From Stenotrophomonas sp. WZN-1 (GTDB taxonomy: Bacteria; Pseudomonadota; Gammaproteobacteria; Xanthomonadales; Xanthomonadaceae): a stretch of DNA of 64,000 bases. Below, one piece after another: positions 36,090-43,999 of the stretch (its first letter is position 1; every line of letters starts with the position of its first letter). Under the pieces are notes generated by a model that was not told where the DNA came from, did no database searches, and saw nothing but the letters and a program-made list of their open reading frames with translations. The stretch lies in NCBI RefSeq assembly GCF_002192255.1, contig NZ_CP021768.1, positions 1,630,001 to 1,694,000 on the forward strand, given 5' to 3'. Position numbers and translations under genes: made by a program.

Positions 36090-37712
36090 ATGCACCGGTA
36101 TATCGTCTACCTGCTCGCCATCCTGATGTTCCCCATCTGCCTGTGGTTGGCCACGATCTGGCCGGCCTGGTACTGGGGCGTCGGCCTGACCGCCGCGATG
36201 GTGGCGCTGGGGACCTGGGACCTGCTGCAGAAGCGCAGCACGCTGCGCCGCAACTATCCGGTGATGGCGCACTTCCGCTACGGCCTGGAGTCGATCGGCC
36301 CGGAGATCCGCCAGTATTTCGTGCAGAGCGACCTGGAGGACGTGCCGTTCTCGCGCCAGCAGCGTGCGCTGATCTACCAGCGCGCCAAGAACGAGATGGA
36401 CACGGTGCCGTTCGGCACCCTGCGTAGTACCTATGCGGTGGATTACGAGTGGATCAACCATTCGCTGGCGCCGACCGCCATCGCCAAGCATGACTTCCGC
36501 GTGCTGATCGGCGCCAACTGTGCCAAGCCGTACTCGGCGAGTGTGTTCAATATCTCGGCGATGAGCTTCGGTTCACTGTCGGCCAATGCGATCCGCGCGC
36601 TGAACGAAGGCGCGCGCCAGGGGGGCTTCTATCACGATACCGGCGAAGGTTCGATTTCACCCTACCACCGCGAGATGGGCGGCGATCTGGTCTGGGAGAT
36701 CGGCTCGGGCTACTTCGGTTGCCGTGACGAGAAGGGCGGTTTCAGCGAGGAACGCTTCGTTGCCAATGCCAGCCATGATCAGGTCAAGATGATCGAGATC
36801 AAGCTGTCGCAGGGCGCCAAGCCCGGCCACGGTGGCGTGCTGCCGGCGCCGAAGGTGACCGCCGAGATCTCGGTGACGCGTGGCGTGCCGATGGGTGTGG
36901 ACTGCGTGTCGCCGTCGCGTCACTCGGCGTTCTCGACGCCGGTCGAGCTGCTGCAGTTCGTTGCACGCCTGCGCGAGCTGTCCGGTGGCAAGCCGGTCGG
37001 TTTCAAGCTGGCCATCGGCCACCCGTGGGAGTGGTTCGGCATTGCCAAGGCGATGCAGGAAACCGGGCTGCTGCCAGACTTCATCGTGGTCGACGGCGCC
37101 GAGGGTGGCACGGGTGCGGCACCGGCGGAGTTCGTCGACCATGTCGGCGTGCCGATGCACGAAGCGCTGCTGTTGGTGCACAACACCCTGGTCGGCCTGG
37201 ATCTGCGCGATCGCATCCGCATCGGTGCGGCCGGCAAGATCACCAGCGCGTTCGACATCGCGCGGACCATCGCGCTGGGGGCTGACTGGTGCAATGCCGG
37301 CCGAGGCTTCATGTTCGCGCTGGGCTGCATCCAATCACTGAGCTGCCATACCGACAAGTGCCCGACCGGCATCGCGACCCAGGACCCGGCACGCTGGAAG
37401 CATCTGGATGCACCGGACAAGGCCACCCGTGTGTACAGCTACCACGAGCACACGCTGCACGCCCTGAAGGAGCTGCTGTGTGCGGCGGGCCTGAACGATC
37501 CGGCCGAGCTGGGGCCGGAGCACATCCTGCGCCGCGTCTCACCGGTGGAAATCCGTTCGCTGGCCTCGCTGTACCGCTACCTGGAACCAGGCGAGCTGCT
37601 GCACAAGGTGCCCGACCATGCGGTGTTCCATGCGTTCTGGGCCGATGCACGCAGTGACTCGTTCCAGCCGCCGCCGAAGATCCAGGCGCTGCGCGCCAGC
37701 AAGTCGCGATAA
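36090..37712 (+). CDS. FMN-binding glutamate synthase family protein
   Basis: A 540-residue protein. Two N-terminal membrane segments (about residues 3-22 and 24-42) precede a GltB-like FMN barrel: NISAMSFGSLSANAIRALN, GEGSISPYHREMGGDLVWE, then KLSQGAKPGHGGVLPAPK. A 3Fe-4S motif follows (CIQSLSCHTDKCPTGIATQ). Membrane-anchored GltB-like proteins are common in proteobacteria and have no settled substrate. The ATG at 36090 is preferred over an in-frame TTG because AAGGA precedes it. Confidence 0.88.
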   Translation: MHRYIVYLLAILMFPICLWLATIWPAWYWGVGLTAAMVALGTWDLLQKRSTLRRNYPVMAHFRYGLESIGPEIRQYFVQSDLEDVPFSRQQRALIYQRAKNEMDTVPFGTLRSTYAVDYEWINHSLAPTAIAKHDFRVLIGANCAKPYSASVFNISAMSFGSLSANAIRALNEGARQGGFYHDTGEGSISPYHREMGGDLVWEIGSGYFGCRDEKGGFSEERFVANASHDQVKMIEIKLSQGAKPGHGGVLPAPKVTAEISVTRGVPMGVDCVSPSRHSAFSTPVELLQFVARLRELSGGKPVGFKLAIGHPWEWFGIAKAMQETGLLPDFIVVDGAEGGTGAAPAEFVDHVGVPMHEALLLVHNTLVGLDLRDRIRIGAAGKITSAFDIARTIALGADWCNAGRGFMFALGCIQSLSCHTDKCPTGIATQDPARWKHLDAPDKATRVYSYHEHTLHALKELLCAAGLNDPAELGPEHILRRVSPVEIRSLASLYRYLEPGELLHKVPDHAVFHAFWADARSDSFQPPPKIQALRASKSR

Positions 37713-37734
37713 CCGTTGTTGTAGAGGGGAAGCC

Positions 37735-38196
37735 ATGCAGTTCAGGACCGGCACCATCGACGACGTGGCCACGCTGTGGGCCCTGCGCACGCGCTGCGTG
37801 CGCGAGACCTGCAGCAGCCACTATCCGGCGGAGGTGATCGCACCGTGGTCGGCTTCGCCGCCACCGTCGCAGTACGCACGGCTGCTGGGGCAGGGCGGTT
37901 GCGTGGTGGCCGAGGACGATCAGGGGCACCTGCTCGGTTTCGGCGTGTTCGATGCCAGCGCCAATGAAGTCGATGCGCTGTTTGTCGATCCGGATCGTGG
38001 CGGCAAGGGAATCGGCCAGGCGCTGATGCAGCGGTTGCTGGCGATGGCCGATCGTGAGCGTGAGGTGGTGCTGTCGGCCTCGCTCAATGCGGTGCCGTTC
38101 TATCAACGGCAGGGCTTTGTCAGTGTGCGCGAGGAAGCCTATGCGCATCCCAGTGGTGTGGCATTGGCTTCGGTGAGCATGCGTAGGCCGTGGTGA
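37735..38196 (+). CDS. GNAT family N-acetyltransferase
   Basis: A 153-residue GNAT enzyme. Motif A is VDALFVDPDRGGKGIGQALM (acetyl-CoA binding). The C-terminal SASLNAVPFYQRQGFVSVRE is the usual Y-x4-GF end. The substrate is unknown. It lies 22 nt after the glutamate synthase-like gene and may share its transcript. AGGGGA precedes the ATG. Confidence 0.85.
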   Translation: MQFRTGTIDDVATLWALRTRCVRETCSSHYPAEVIAPWSASPPPSQYARLLGQGGCVVAEDDQGHLLGFGVFDASANEVDALFVDPDRGGKGIGQALMQRLLAMADREREVVLSASLNAVPFYQRQGFVSVREEAYAHPSGVALASVSMRRPW

Positions 38197-38209
38197 GCGC
38201 CCGGCGATT

Positions 38210-38309
38210 GTAGAGTCGAGCCATGCTCGAACGTTCTTGTAGAGTCGAGCCATGCTCGACTGCTTTTGATTCAGGCGATAAAGCAGTCGAGCATGGCTCG
38301 ACTCTACAA
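38210..38309. repeat. Three SMAG-type repeats, one pair as 30-bp hairpin
   Basis: GTAG-headed palindromes GTAGAGTCGAGCCATGCTCGA at 38210-38230 and 38239-38263, with an inverted copy at 38283-38307. The last two form a perfect 30-bp inverted repeat (38237-38266 with 38280-38309) and a 13-nt loop. It lies between convergent genes and could serve as transcript end or mRNA 3' protection. Confidence 0.9.
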
Positions 38310-38317
38310 TGCAGGCA

Positions 38318-39565
38318 TCACCGCCCGGCCAGCCAGGCGATCACGCCCTCGGCAGCACGCAGGCCGCTGGCGTAGCACGCGGTCAGCAGGTAGCCGCCGG
38401 TAGGTGCCTCCCAGTCCAGCATCTCGCCGGCACAGAACACGCCGGGCACTGCCCGCAGCATCAGGCCATCATCCAGCGCATCCAGACGCACGCCGCCAGC
38501 CGTGCTGATCACCTCGGCCATCGGTCGTGGACGCAGAAGGCGCAACGGCAGGCGCTTGAGCGTAGCGGCCACGGCAGGCAGGTCGTGGCCCGCGTCCTTG
38601 CCAAGGATCTCGAACACCAGCGCGGCCTTCACCGCATCCAGGCCGGCCTGGCGGCGCAGATGCTCACCGAAACTGCGACCCTTGCGCGGGCGCGACAGAT
38701 CGGCCAACAGGCGTGCTTCATCGCGTCCCGGCACCAGGTCCAGCCACAGCATGGCGTGGCCATCGTGGTTGATGGTCTCGCGCAGGTCTGCGGCCAACGC
38801 GTAGATCAGGCTGCCTTCGATGCCGTACTCGCTGGCCACGCATTCGCCCTGCAGCGACTGCGGTTGTCCAGCCAGGTCGAGCCAGTGTGCGACCACCGGC
38901 TTCAACGGCGCGCCTGCATTGCGTTGGGCGAAGAACGGCGTCCAGTCGATGTCGAAGCCGCAGTTGGCCGATTGCAGCGGCGCAATGTCCACGCCTCGTG
39001 CCTGCAAGGGGGCGACCCAGGCGCCATCACTGCCCAGCTGCGGCCAGCTGCCGCCACCCATCGCCAACACGCTGGCATCGGCGTGGACCTCGATCTCGCC
39101 GGCCTCGGTGGCGAAGCGCAGCGCGCCGTCGTCGCTCCAGCCGATCCAGCGGTGGTTGGCATGCAGGCGCACGCCCTGTTCCTTCAGCCGGCGCACCCAG
39201 CCGCGCAGCAGCGGCGCAGCCTTGCGGTCGACCGGGAACACGCGGCCGGAGCTGCCGACATAGGTCTCCACGCCAAAGCCGGCGGCCCAGTCGCGCAGCG
39301 CCTGCGCGTCGAAGCCGTCCAGCCAGCGGCCGACGGCAGCGGACTGCTCGCGGTAGCGGCTGTCGAACAGCGGGCGCGGATCGGAATGGGTGAGGTTGAG
39401 GCCACCCTTGCCGGCGATCAGGAACTTGCGGCCGGGTGAGCCCTTGGCCTCGTACAGGTCCACGTCCAGCCCAGCGGCGCGCAGGCGCTCTGCGGCGAAC
39501 AGGCCGGCCGGGCCACCGCCGACGACGGCGACCCGATGGGGCGTTGCGGTATTACGGTTTGACAT
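38318..39565 (-). CDS. TIGR03862-type flavoprotein (HI0933-like)
   Basis: A 415-residue FAD protein. The N-terminal dinucleotide motif is RVAVVGGGPAGLFAAERL. FLIAGKGGLNLTHS follows, then the HI0933-family AMGGGSWPQLGSDGAW. The C-terminal GVFCAGEMLDWEAPTGGY completes it. Substrate unknown. An in-frame ATG at 39580 would add five residues. The start overlaps the FKBP gene by 14 nt, suggesting coupling. Confidence 0.85.
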   Translation of the reverse strand: MSNRNTATPHRVAVVGGGPAGLFAAERLRAAGLDVDLYEAKGSPGRKFLIAGKGGLNLTHSDPRPLFDSRYREQSAAVGRWLDGFDAQALRDWAAGFGVETYVGSSGRVFPVDRKAAPLLRGWVRRLKEQGVRLHANHRWIGWSDDGALRFATEAGEIEVHADASVLAMGGGSWPQLGSDGAWVAPLQARGVDIAPLQSANCGFDIDWTPFFAQRNAGAPLKPVVAHWLDLAGQPQSLQGECVASEYGIEGSLIYALAADLRETINHDGHAMLWLDLVPGRDEARLLADLSRPRKGRSFGEHLRRQAGLDAVKAALVFEILGKDAGHDLPAVAATLKRLPLRLLRPRPMAEVISTAGGVRLDALDDGLMLRAVPGVFCAGEMLDWEAPTGGYLLTACYASGLRAAEGVIAWLAGR

Positions 39566-39986
39566 CGAGCAGCTCGACATCGAACACCAGCGACGAGCCA
39601 GCCGGGATCGGGCCGACCCGGCGGTCGCCGTAGCCGTAGTCCGGTGGGATCATCAGCGTGCGCTTGCCGCCGACCTTCATGCCGGCCACGCCTTCATCCC
39701 AGCCGCGGATGACCTGGCCGGCGCCGAGCGCGAAGGTGAACGGTTCGCTACGGCTGAGCGAGCTGTCGAAGGTCTTGCCGTGCTTGCTCTCGGTGCGGTT
39801 GTCGTAGATCCAGCCGGTGTAGTGCACGGTGACCTTGCTGCCGGAGACGGCTTCGGCGCCGGTGCCGGGCACGGTATCGATGCGTTCGAAGGTGGTGAGG
39901 GTGCCGCCCGGCGGCGGGCCGGAGGGCTCGCTCGAGCAGCCAACGGCGGCGAGGGACAGCAGCAGGGGGAGCAGCAGGCGGCGCAT
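39552..39986 (-). CDS. FKBP-type peptidyl-prolyl isomerase lipoprotein
   Basis: A 144-residue protein. Lipoprotein signal LLLPLLLSLAAVGC, then an FKBP domain with VTVHYTGWIYDN, FTFALGAGQVIRGWDEGVAG, KVGGKRTLMIPPDYGYG and SSLVFDVELLDV. Active-site aromatic residues (Tyr, Phe, Trp) are in place. It assists folding in the periplasm. The start at 39986 gives a clean signal peptide and has GGAG upstream; an in-frame ATG further upstream lacks both. Confidence 0.9.
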   Translation of the reverse strand: MRRLLLPLLLSLAAVGCSSEPSGPPPGGTLTTFERIDTVPGTGAEAVSGSKVTVHYTGWIYDNRTESKHGKTFDSSLSRSEPFTFALGAGQVIRGWDEGVAGMKVGGKRTLMIPPDYGYGDRRVGPIPAGSSLVFDVELLDVKP

Positions 39987-40056
39987 CGGGCGTCTCCGGT
40001 AGGGCGCAGGGCGAGGGCGGCAAGGGTAGCGCATCGGCGCCGGGTATCATGGGGAC

Positions 40057-40422
40057 ATGGCAAAACTCCTGCTCAATCTGCGCAATGTCGGCGACGACGA
40101 ATATGCCGATGTCTGCACGCTGCTCGACCAGCACGGCATCGCCTGGTATCGCACCGAACCCAGCCCCTGGGGCATTTCCAATGGCGGCCTGTGGCTGCGC
40201 GAGGATGCTGATCATCCGCGTGCGAAGGCGCTGATGGCCGGGTACCAGGCCGAACGCGGGCCGCGCATCCGCGCCGAGCGCGAACAGGCGTTGCGCGACG
40301 GCACGGCGGAGACGTTCGGCAGCCTGTTCCGGCGGCGGCCGCTGTTCGTGGTGCTGGTACTGCTGGGAATGGCCGTTGCGGCGGCGCTGGTGCTGCTGCC
40401 GTTCATGCTATTGCGGGGGTAG
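40057..40422 (+). CDS. DUF6164-like membrane protein
   Basis: A 121-residue protein. The soluble N-terminal domain starts MAKLLLNLRNVGDDEYADVC, then TEPSPWGISNGGLWL (a DUF2007-like signal-transducing fold). One C-terminal membrane segment follows (FVVLVLLGMAVAAALVLLPF). DUF6164 proteins are found mainly in gammaproteobacteria and have no known role. Confidence 0.75.
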   Translation: MAKLLLNLRNVGDDEYADVCTLLDQHGIAWYRTEPSPWGISNGGLWLREDADHPRAKALMAGYQAERGPRIRAEREQALRDGTAETFGSLFRRRPLFVVLVLLGMAVAAALVLLPFMLLRG

Positions 40423-40443
40423 GGGGCTTCTGGCCGGGTTGCA

Positions 40444-40600
40444 CCCGGCACCCGCAGAGGCAACGGCAACGGCAAAAGCTGGTTTCCGTGGGATGGCGTG
40501 GCGGTGTGGGCAGGCGGGGGACGGCAAAAACTGCTCCTGCGTGCCTCGTAGAGCGCCATCCATGGCGCTCTGCGCCCCCGCCTGCCCACACCGCCACGCC
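40444..40600 (+). repeat. Composite inverted-repeat element, copy A
   Basis: An intergenic element in three parts: a leader (CCCGGCACCCGC, CAACGGCAAC, GTTTCCGTGGG), two outer arms of 26 nt that pair perfectly (40495-40520 with 40575-40600), and an inner GTAG-headed palindrome around GCGCCATCCATGGCGC (40548-40573). A second copy with the same leader and core but different arms is at 47499-47661 in the other orientation. Confidence 0.75.
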
Positions 40601-40691
40601 TCGGACAGGTTCATGAGCTCTGTAGATGCACGCCATGCGTGGATGAACGTGAAAATCTGACCCTGGGGTGGTCTGGCGCTAAAATGGCGGG

Positions 40692-41459
40692 ATGATCGCC
40701 AATACCGCTGCCTACCATTTCGCCGTCATTGACGCCCCCCAGGCCCTGTGCGACCAGTTGCTGGCGCGCGCCGAGGCGGCGGAGCTGCGCGGCACGATCC
40801 TGGTGGCGGGCGAGGGGCTGAACCTGTTCCTGGCCGGTGCGCCGGAGGCGGTCGAGGGCTTCTACGCTGCGCTGCATGCCGATGCGCGTTTTGCCGATAT
40901 GCGGGTCAAGACCAGCCTGAGCGAGCACCAGCCGTTCGCGCGGCTGAAGGCCAAGGTGAAGGACGAGATCATCAGCTTCCGCCGCGATGACGGCCAGCCG
41001 CTGGACTATCCGCGCGCCCCGGCGGTCGATCCGGCTACCGTGCAGCGTTGGCTGCGGCAGGGGCATGACGACGCTGGCAAGCCGGTGGTGATGCTCGATA
41101 CCCGCAACCTGCAGGAAGTGGAGTACGGCACCTTCAAGGATGCGCTGGTGCTGCCCATCCACAAGTTCACCGACCTGCCGGAGGCATTGGCGCCGCACCG
41201 CGAAGCGCTGAAGGACAGCACCGTGGTCAGTTTCTGCACCGGCGGCATCCGCTGCGAGAAGGCCGCACTGTGGATGGCCAACGATGGCATGGACAACGTG
41301 CTGCAGCTCGATGGCGGCATCCTCGGCTACTTCGAGGAGGTGGGCGGCGAAGGTTACGAAGGCCGCTGCTTCGTGTTCGACGAGCGCGTGGCGCTGGATG
41401 CCGAACTGAAGCCGATGGTCGACCAGCCACTGCCGGAGCCGCGCCCCAGCGCGTTCTGA
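40692..41459 (+). CDS. trhO: TrhO-like rhodanese protein (tRNA U34 hydroxylation)
   Basis: A 255-residue protein of the YceA/TrhO family. An N-terminal acylphosphatase-like domain (ILVAGEGLNLFLAGAPEAVE, then KVKDEIISFRRDD) precedes a rhodanese domain with catalytic Cys in VSFCTGGIRCEKAA. TrhO uses oxygen to make 5-hydroxyuridine at tRNA position 34. It is shorter than the E. coli protein (about 350), lacking the C-terminal extension, as is usual in this group. Placement in the family is by motif only. Confidence 0.8.
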   Translation: MIANTAAYHFAVIDAPQALCDQLLARAEAAELRGTILVAGEGLNLFLAGAPEAVEGFYAALHADARFADMRVKTSLSEHQPFARLKAKVKDEIISFRRDDGQPLDYPRAPAVDPATVQRWLRQGHDDAGKPVVMLDTRNLQEVEYGTFKDALVLPIHKFTDLPEALAPHREALKDSTVVSFCTGGIRCEKAALWMANDGMDNVLQLDGGILGYFEEVGGEGYEGRCFVFDERVALDAELKPMVDQPLPEPRPSAF

Positions 41460-41510
41460 CCGGTTCCGCGGTCGCGCCGGGCCATGCCTGGCGGAAATGC
41501 CGATTCCCGG

Positions 41511-41572
41511 GTAGAGCCGGTCGCTGGCCGGCTGCCAGGGCACTTTGCCTGCCGGCCAGCGGCCGGCACTAC
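41511..41572. repeat. Inverted pair of SMAG-like repeats
   Basis: GTAGAGCCGGTCGCTGGCCG at 41511-41530 and its inverted counterpart ending in CACTAC at 41551-41572, separated by about 20 nt. The two arms would form a long GC-rich hairpin between the TrhO-like and LLM genes. Confidence 0.8.
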
Positions 41573-41690
41573 CTGATCAAGCGCGGCCAGCCATGAACCG
41601 GCCCAACGGGAATCAGCATCCCGCCACCGTCACTGGCCGCCGCGCCTGGCCGACCCCATGCATGGGGGATCCTGAGACGGAAAACCGCTG

Positions 41691-42686
41691 ATGATCCCGT
41701 TGTCGATTCTTGACCTGGCCCCGGTCTGCGAGGGCAGTGACACCACCGCTGCCTTCGCCAACATGCTGGAACTGGCCCAGCACGCCGATGCGCTGGGCTA
41801 CCGCCGCTACTGGCTGGCCGAACACCACAACATGCCTGGTATCGCCAGCGCTGCCACGGCCGTGCTGATCGGGCATGTTGCCGGTGGTACCAAGCGCATC
41901 CGCGTCGGGGCCGGCGGCATCATGCTGCCCAACCATGCGCCGCTGCAGGTGGCCGAGCAGTTCGGCACGCTGGCCTCGCTGTACCCGGACCGCATCGACC
42001 TCGGCCTGGGCCGTGCCCCGGGCACCGATCAGCCGACCGCACGCGCACTGCGCCGCTACTTCGACAGCGCCGACCAGTTCCCGCAGGACGTGCGCGAGCT
42101 GCTGCACTATTTCGAGCCGGTGCAGCCTGGCCAGGCGGTGCAGGCCGTCCCAGGGGGCGGCCTGCGGGTGCCGACCTGGATCCTCGGTTCGAGCCTGTTC
42201 GGCGCGCGCATGGCCGCCTCGATGGGCCTGCCGTATGCGTTCGCCTCGCACTTCGCGCCCGACGTGATGGACGAAGCGCTGGCGGTCTATCGCCGCGAGT
42301 TCCGCCCCTCGGCCACGCTGAAGCAGCCGCACGCGATGCTGGCGCTGAACGTCGTGGCCAGCGACAGCGAAGCCGAATCGCGCCGCCTGTTCACCAGCCA
42401 GCAGCAGAGTTTCGTCAACCTGCGCCGTGGTCGACCGGGCAAGATCCCGGCACCGATCGACGATATCGAAACTTTCTGGGAACCGCATGAAAAGCTGGGT
42501 GTAGAGCGGGCACTGGCCTGCACCGTGCTGGGGGATCCGCAGCAGGTGGCCGACGGCATCGCCGCGTTTGTCGAGCGCCACACGCCCGACGAGTTGATGC
42601 TCACCGCCAACCTGTATGACCACCGCGCGCGACTGCGTTCGTTCGAACTGGCCATGCACGCCTGGCACGCCCGCCACGCGGGCTGA
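41691..42686 (+). CDS. LLM class flavin-dependent oxidoreductase
   Basis: A 331-residue luciferase-like monooxygenase of the YhbW type. Visible features: [11 protein letters not shown] at the start, [15 protein letters not shown] (conserved EHH), [20 protein letters not shown], then [13 protein letters not shown]. It should use reduced FMN and oxygen; the substrate is unknown. Confidence 0.88.
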   Translation: MIPLSILDLAPVCEGSDTTAAFANMLELAQHADALGYRRYWLAEHHNMPGIASAATAVLIGHVAGGTKRIRVGAGGIMLPNHAPLQVAEQFGTLASLYPDRIDLGLGRAPGTDQPTARALRRYFDSADQFPQDVRELLHYFEPVQPGQAVQAVPGGGLRVPTWILGSSLFGARMAASMGLPYAFASHFAPDVMDEALAVYRREFRPSATLKQPHAMLALNVVASDSEAESRRLFTSQQQSFVNLRRGRPGKIPAPIDDIETFWEPHEKLGVERALACTVLGDPQQVADGIAAFVERHTPDELMLTANLYDHRARLRSFELAMHAWHARHAG

Positions 42687-42727
42687 ACAATTGCGTCACG
42701 GCCCATTGCGGCCAGACCGCGTCTGAT

Positions 42728-42752
42728 GGGGGCTCACACCGATGGAGCCCCC
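42728..42752 (+). promoter_or_regulatory. Hairpin masking ribosome-binding site
   Basis: An 8-bp stem (GGGGGCTC with GAGCCCCC, 42728-42735 and 42745-42752) with a 9-nt loop ends 2 nt before the ATG at 42755. The right arm includes most of the GGAG ribosome-binding site, so folding would block initiation. It could act as a thermosensor or ligand switch, or simply damp expression. Confidence 0.4.
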
Positions 42753-42754
42753 AC

Positions 42755-43252
42755 ATGGCTGATACCCGCGCTGAACACATCGCCCAGCTGGCCGAACTGA
42801 TCAAGGACGTCGAGGTGGCGATGTTCACCACGACCGGCGTCGATGGACGACTCTACAGCCGGCCGCTGGCCACCCAGCAGGTTACCTTCGACGGTGATCT
42901 GTGGTTCGTCATCACTGCCGACAGCCCGAAGGTCGCCGAGATTGCGCTCGACCCGCGCGTCAACGTGGCCTATGCCTCGCCATCGAAGAATACCTATGTG
43001 TCTGTAGCGGGGCGCGCGCGGGTTGTCGATGATCGCGCGAAGATCGAGGAGCTGTGGTCGCCGGCAATGAAGCTGTTCTTCCCGGGCGGCAAGGACGACC
43101 GGAACCTGCGCCTGATCCAGGTGCGCGCCGACTCGGCCGAGTACTGGGATGGCCCGGGCACGCTGCTGGGGACGGCGCTGAGTTTCGTGCTGTCGGCCGT
43201 GCAGGACGAACCGGCGGCGTTGGCCGACAACGGATTCATCGACCTGCGCTGA
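42755..43252 (+). CDS. Pyridoxamine 5'-phosphate oxidase-like (general stress protein 26 type)
   Basis: A 165-residue split-barrel flavin-binding protein: KDVEVAMFTTTGVDGRLYSR, DLWFVITADSPKVAEIALD, then NTYVSVAGRARVVDD and SAEYWDGPG. This is the general stress protein 26 pattern, which binds FMN and probably does not make PLP. A Xanthomonas homologue group is well known for FMN binding. Start ATG follows GGAG inside a hairpin. Confidence 0.85.
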   Translation: MADTRAEHIAQLAELIKDVEVAMFTTTGVDGRLYSRPLATQQVTFDGDLWFVITADSPKVAEIALDPRVNVAYASPSKNTYVSVAGRARVVDDRAKIEELWSPAMKLFFPGGKDDRNLRLIQVRADSAEYWDGPGTLLGTALSFVLSAVQDEPAALADNGFIDLR

Positions 43253-43260
43253 GCAATTCC

Positions 43261-43321
43261 GCCGGGCATGGCCCGGCGCTACCGGTCGGGGTGTGTGGGG
43301 TAGCGCCGGGCCATGCCCGGC
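43261..43321. repeat. Inverted pair of SMAG repeats
   Basis: GCCGGGCATGGCCCGG-type inverted copy ending GCGCTAC at 43261-43282, and a direct copy GTAGCGCCGGGCCATGCC... at 43300-43321. The arms pair fully over 22 bp with a 17-nt loop. It lies between convergent genes, downstream of both. Confidence 0.9.
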
Positions 43322-43339
43322 GAGCGCAGTGGCCGGCAC

Positions 43340-43999
43340 TCAGAACCAGCGCTGGAACAGCTCCACCGTATAGCCCACCAGTTGCCCCGAACTGAAGCCG
43401 AAGAAGGCGATCGCCGCCAATGCCGCGATCCAGTTGAACAGCATCAGCGCGCCGTCGCGTTCCAGCAGCGCCAGCGAGAACAGCAGCAGCTGGAAGCCGA
43501 ACAGGAAGTTGGTGAAGGGAATCGGCAACGACAGCAGCAGTCCCAGCAACACCAGCAGCAGGCCGCTGAAGGCGTGGGCCGGCAACGGTGTCAGCAGCTG
43601 CGGCAAGCGCGGTTTCAGCATCCTGTCCAGCCGCCGCAGCGGGCGATCAATGCGGTCCAGGAAGCGGTGCATGGTGCCGCGCTTGGGGCCGCGGCGGGCA
43701 ATGAAGCCAGGCAGCCACGGACGACGCAGGCAGAACAGCATCTGCAGGCCAATCAGGATCACCAGTGGGCCGCTGACCGCACCGCCCATGCCCGGAATCG
43801 GAATGAACGAGGGCAGGATCGCCACGAACAGGAACACGCCGAACGCGCTCTGCTGCAGGTTGCACAGGATCTGGCCAAGCGGCATGTGCTCGGCCGGGTC
43901 GCCGGAGGCGAACATCTCCAGCAGGGTGCGGATGCCCTCGTTGCGGTACGCCGGGCGCTCAGGACCCGGACCCTGGCCGGCCTCAGGCGGTGAGCTCAT
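43340..43999 (-). CDS. ExoD family membrane protein
   Basis: A 219-residue protein of the exopolysaccharide synthesis ExoD family. A soluble N-terminal stretch (TLLEMFASGDP) is followed by HMPLGQILCNLQQSAFGVFL. Four or five membrane segments come next (VILIGLQMLFCL, LLLVLLGLLLSLPIPF, LLLFSLALLERDGALMLF). ExoD was linked to polysaccharide and alkaline tolerance in rhizobia; the role here is unknown. The start at 43999 overlaps the CBS gene by 17 nt. Confidence 0.8.
   Translation of the reverse strand: MSSPPEAGQGPGPERPAYRNEGIRTLLEMFASGDPAEHMPLGQILCNLQQSAFGVFLFVAILPSFIPIPGMGGAVSGPLVILIGLQMLFCLRRPWLPGFIARRGPKRGTMHRFLDRIDRPLRRLDRMLKPRLPQLLTPLPAHAFSGLLLVLLGLLLSLPIPFTNFLFGFQLLLFSLALLERDGALMLFNWIAALAAIAFFGFSSGQLVGYTVELFQRWF

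Noticed and set aside
34724..36091. A 455-aa minus-strand ORF opposite the nucleotide sugar dehydrogenase
   Set aside because: The plus strand carries the Rossmann motif and catalytic Cys of a known family. The opposite frame is a GC-driven artefact.
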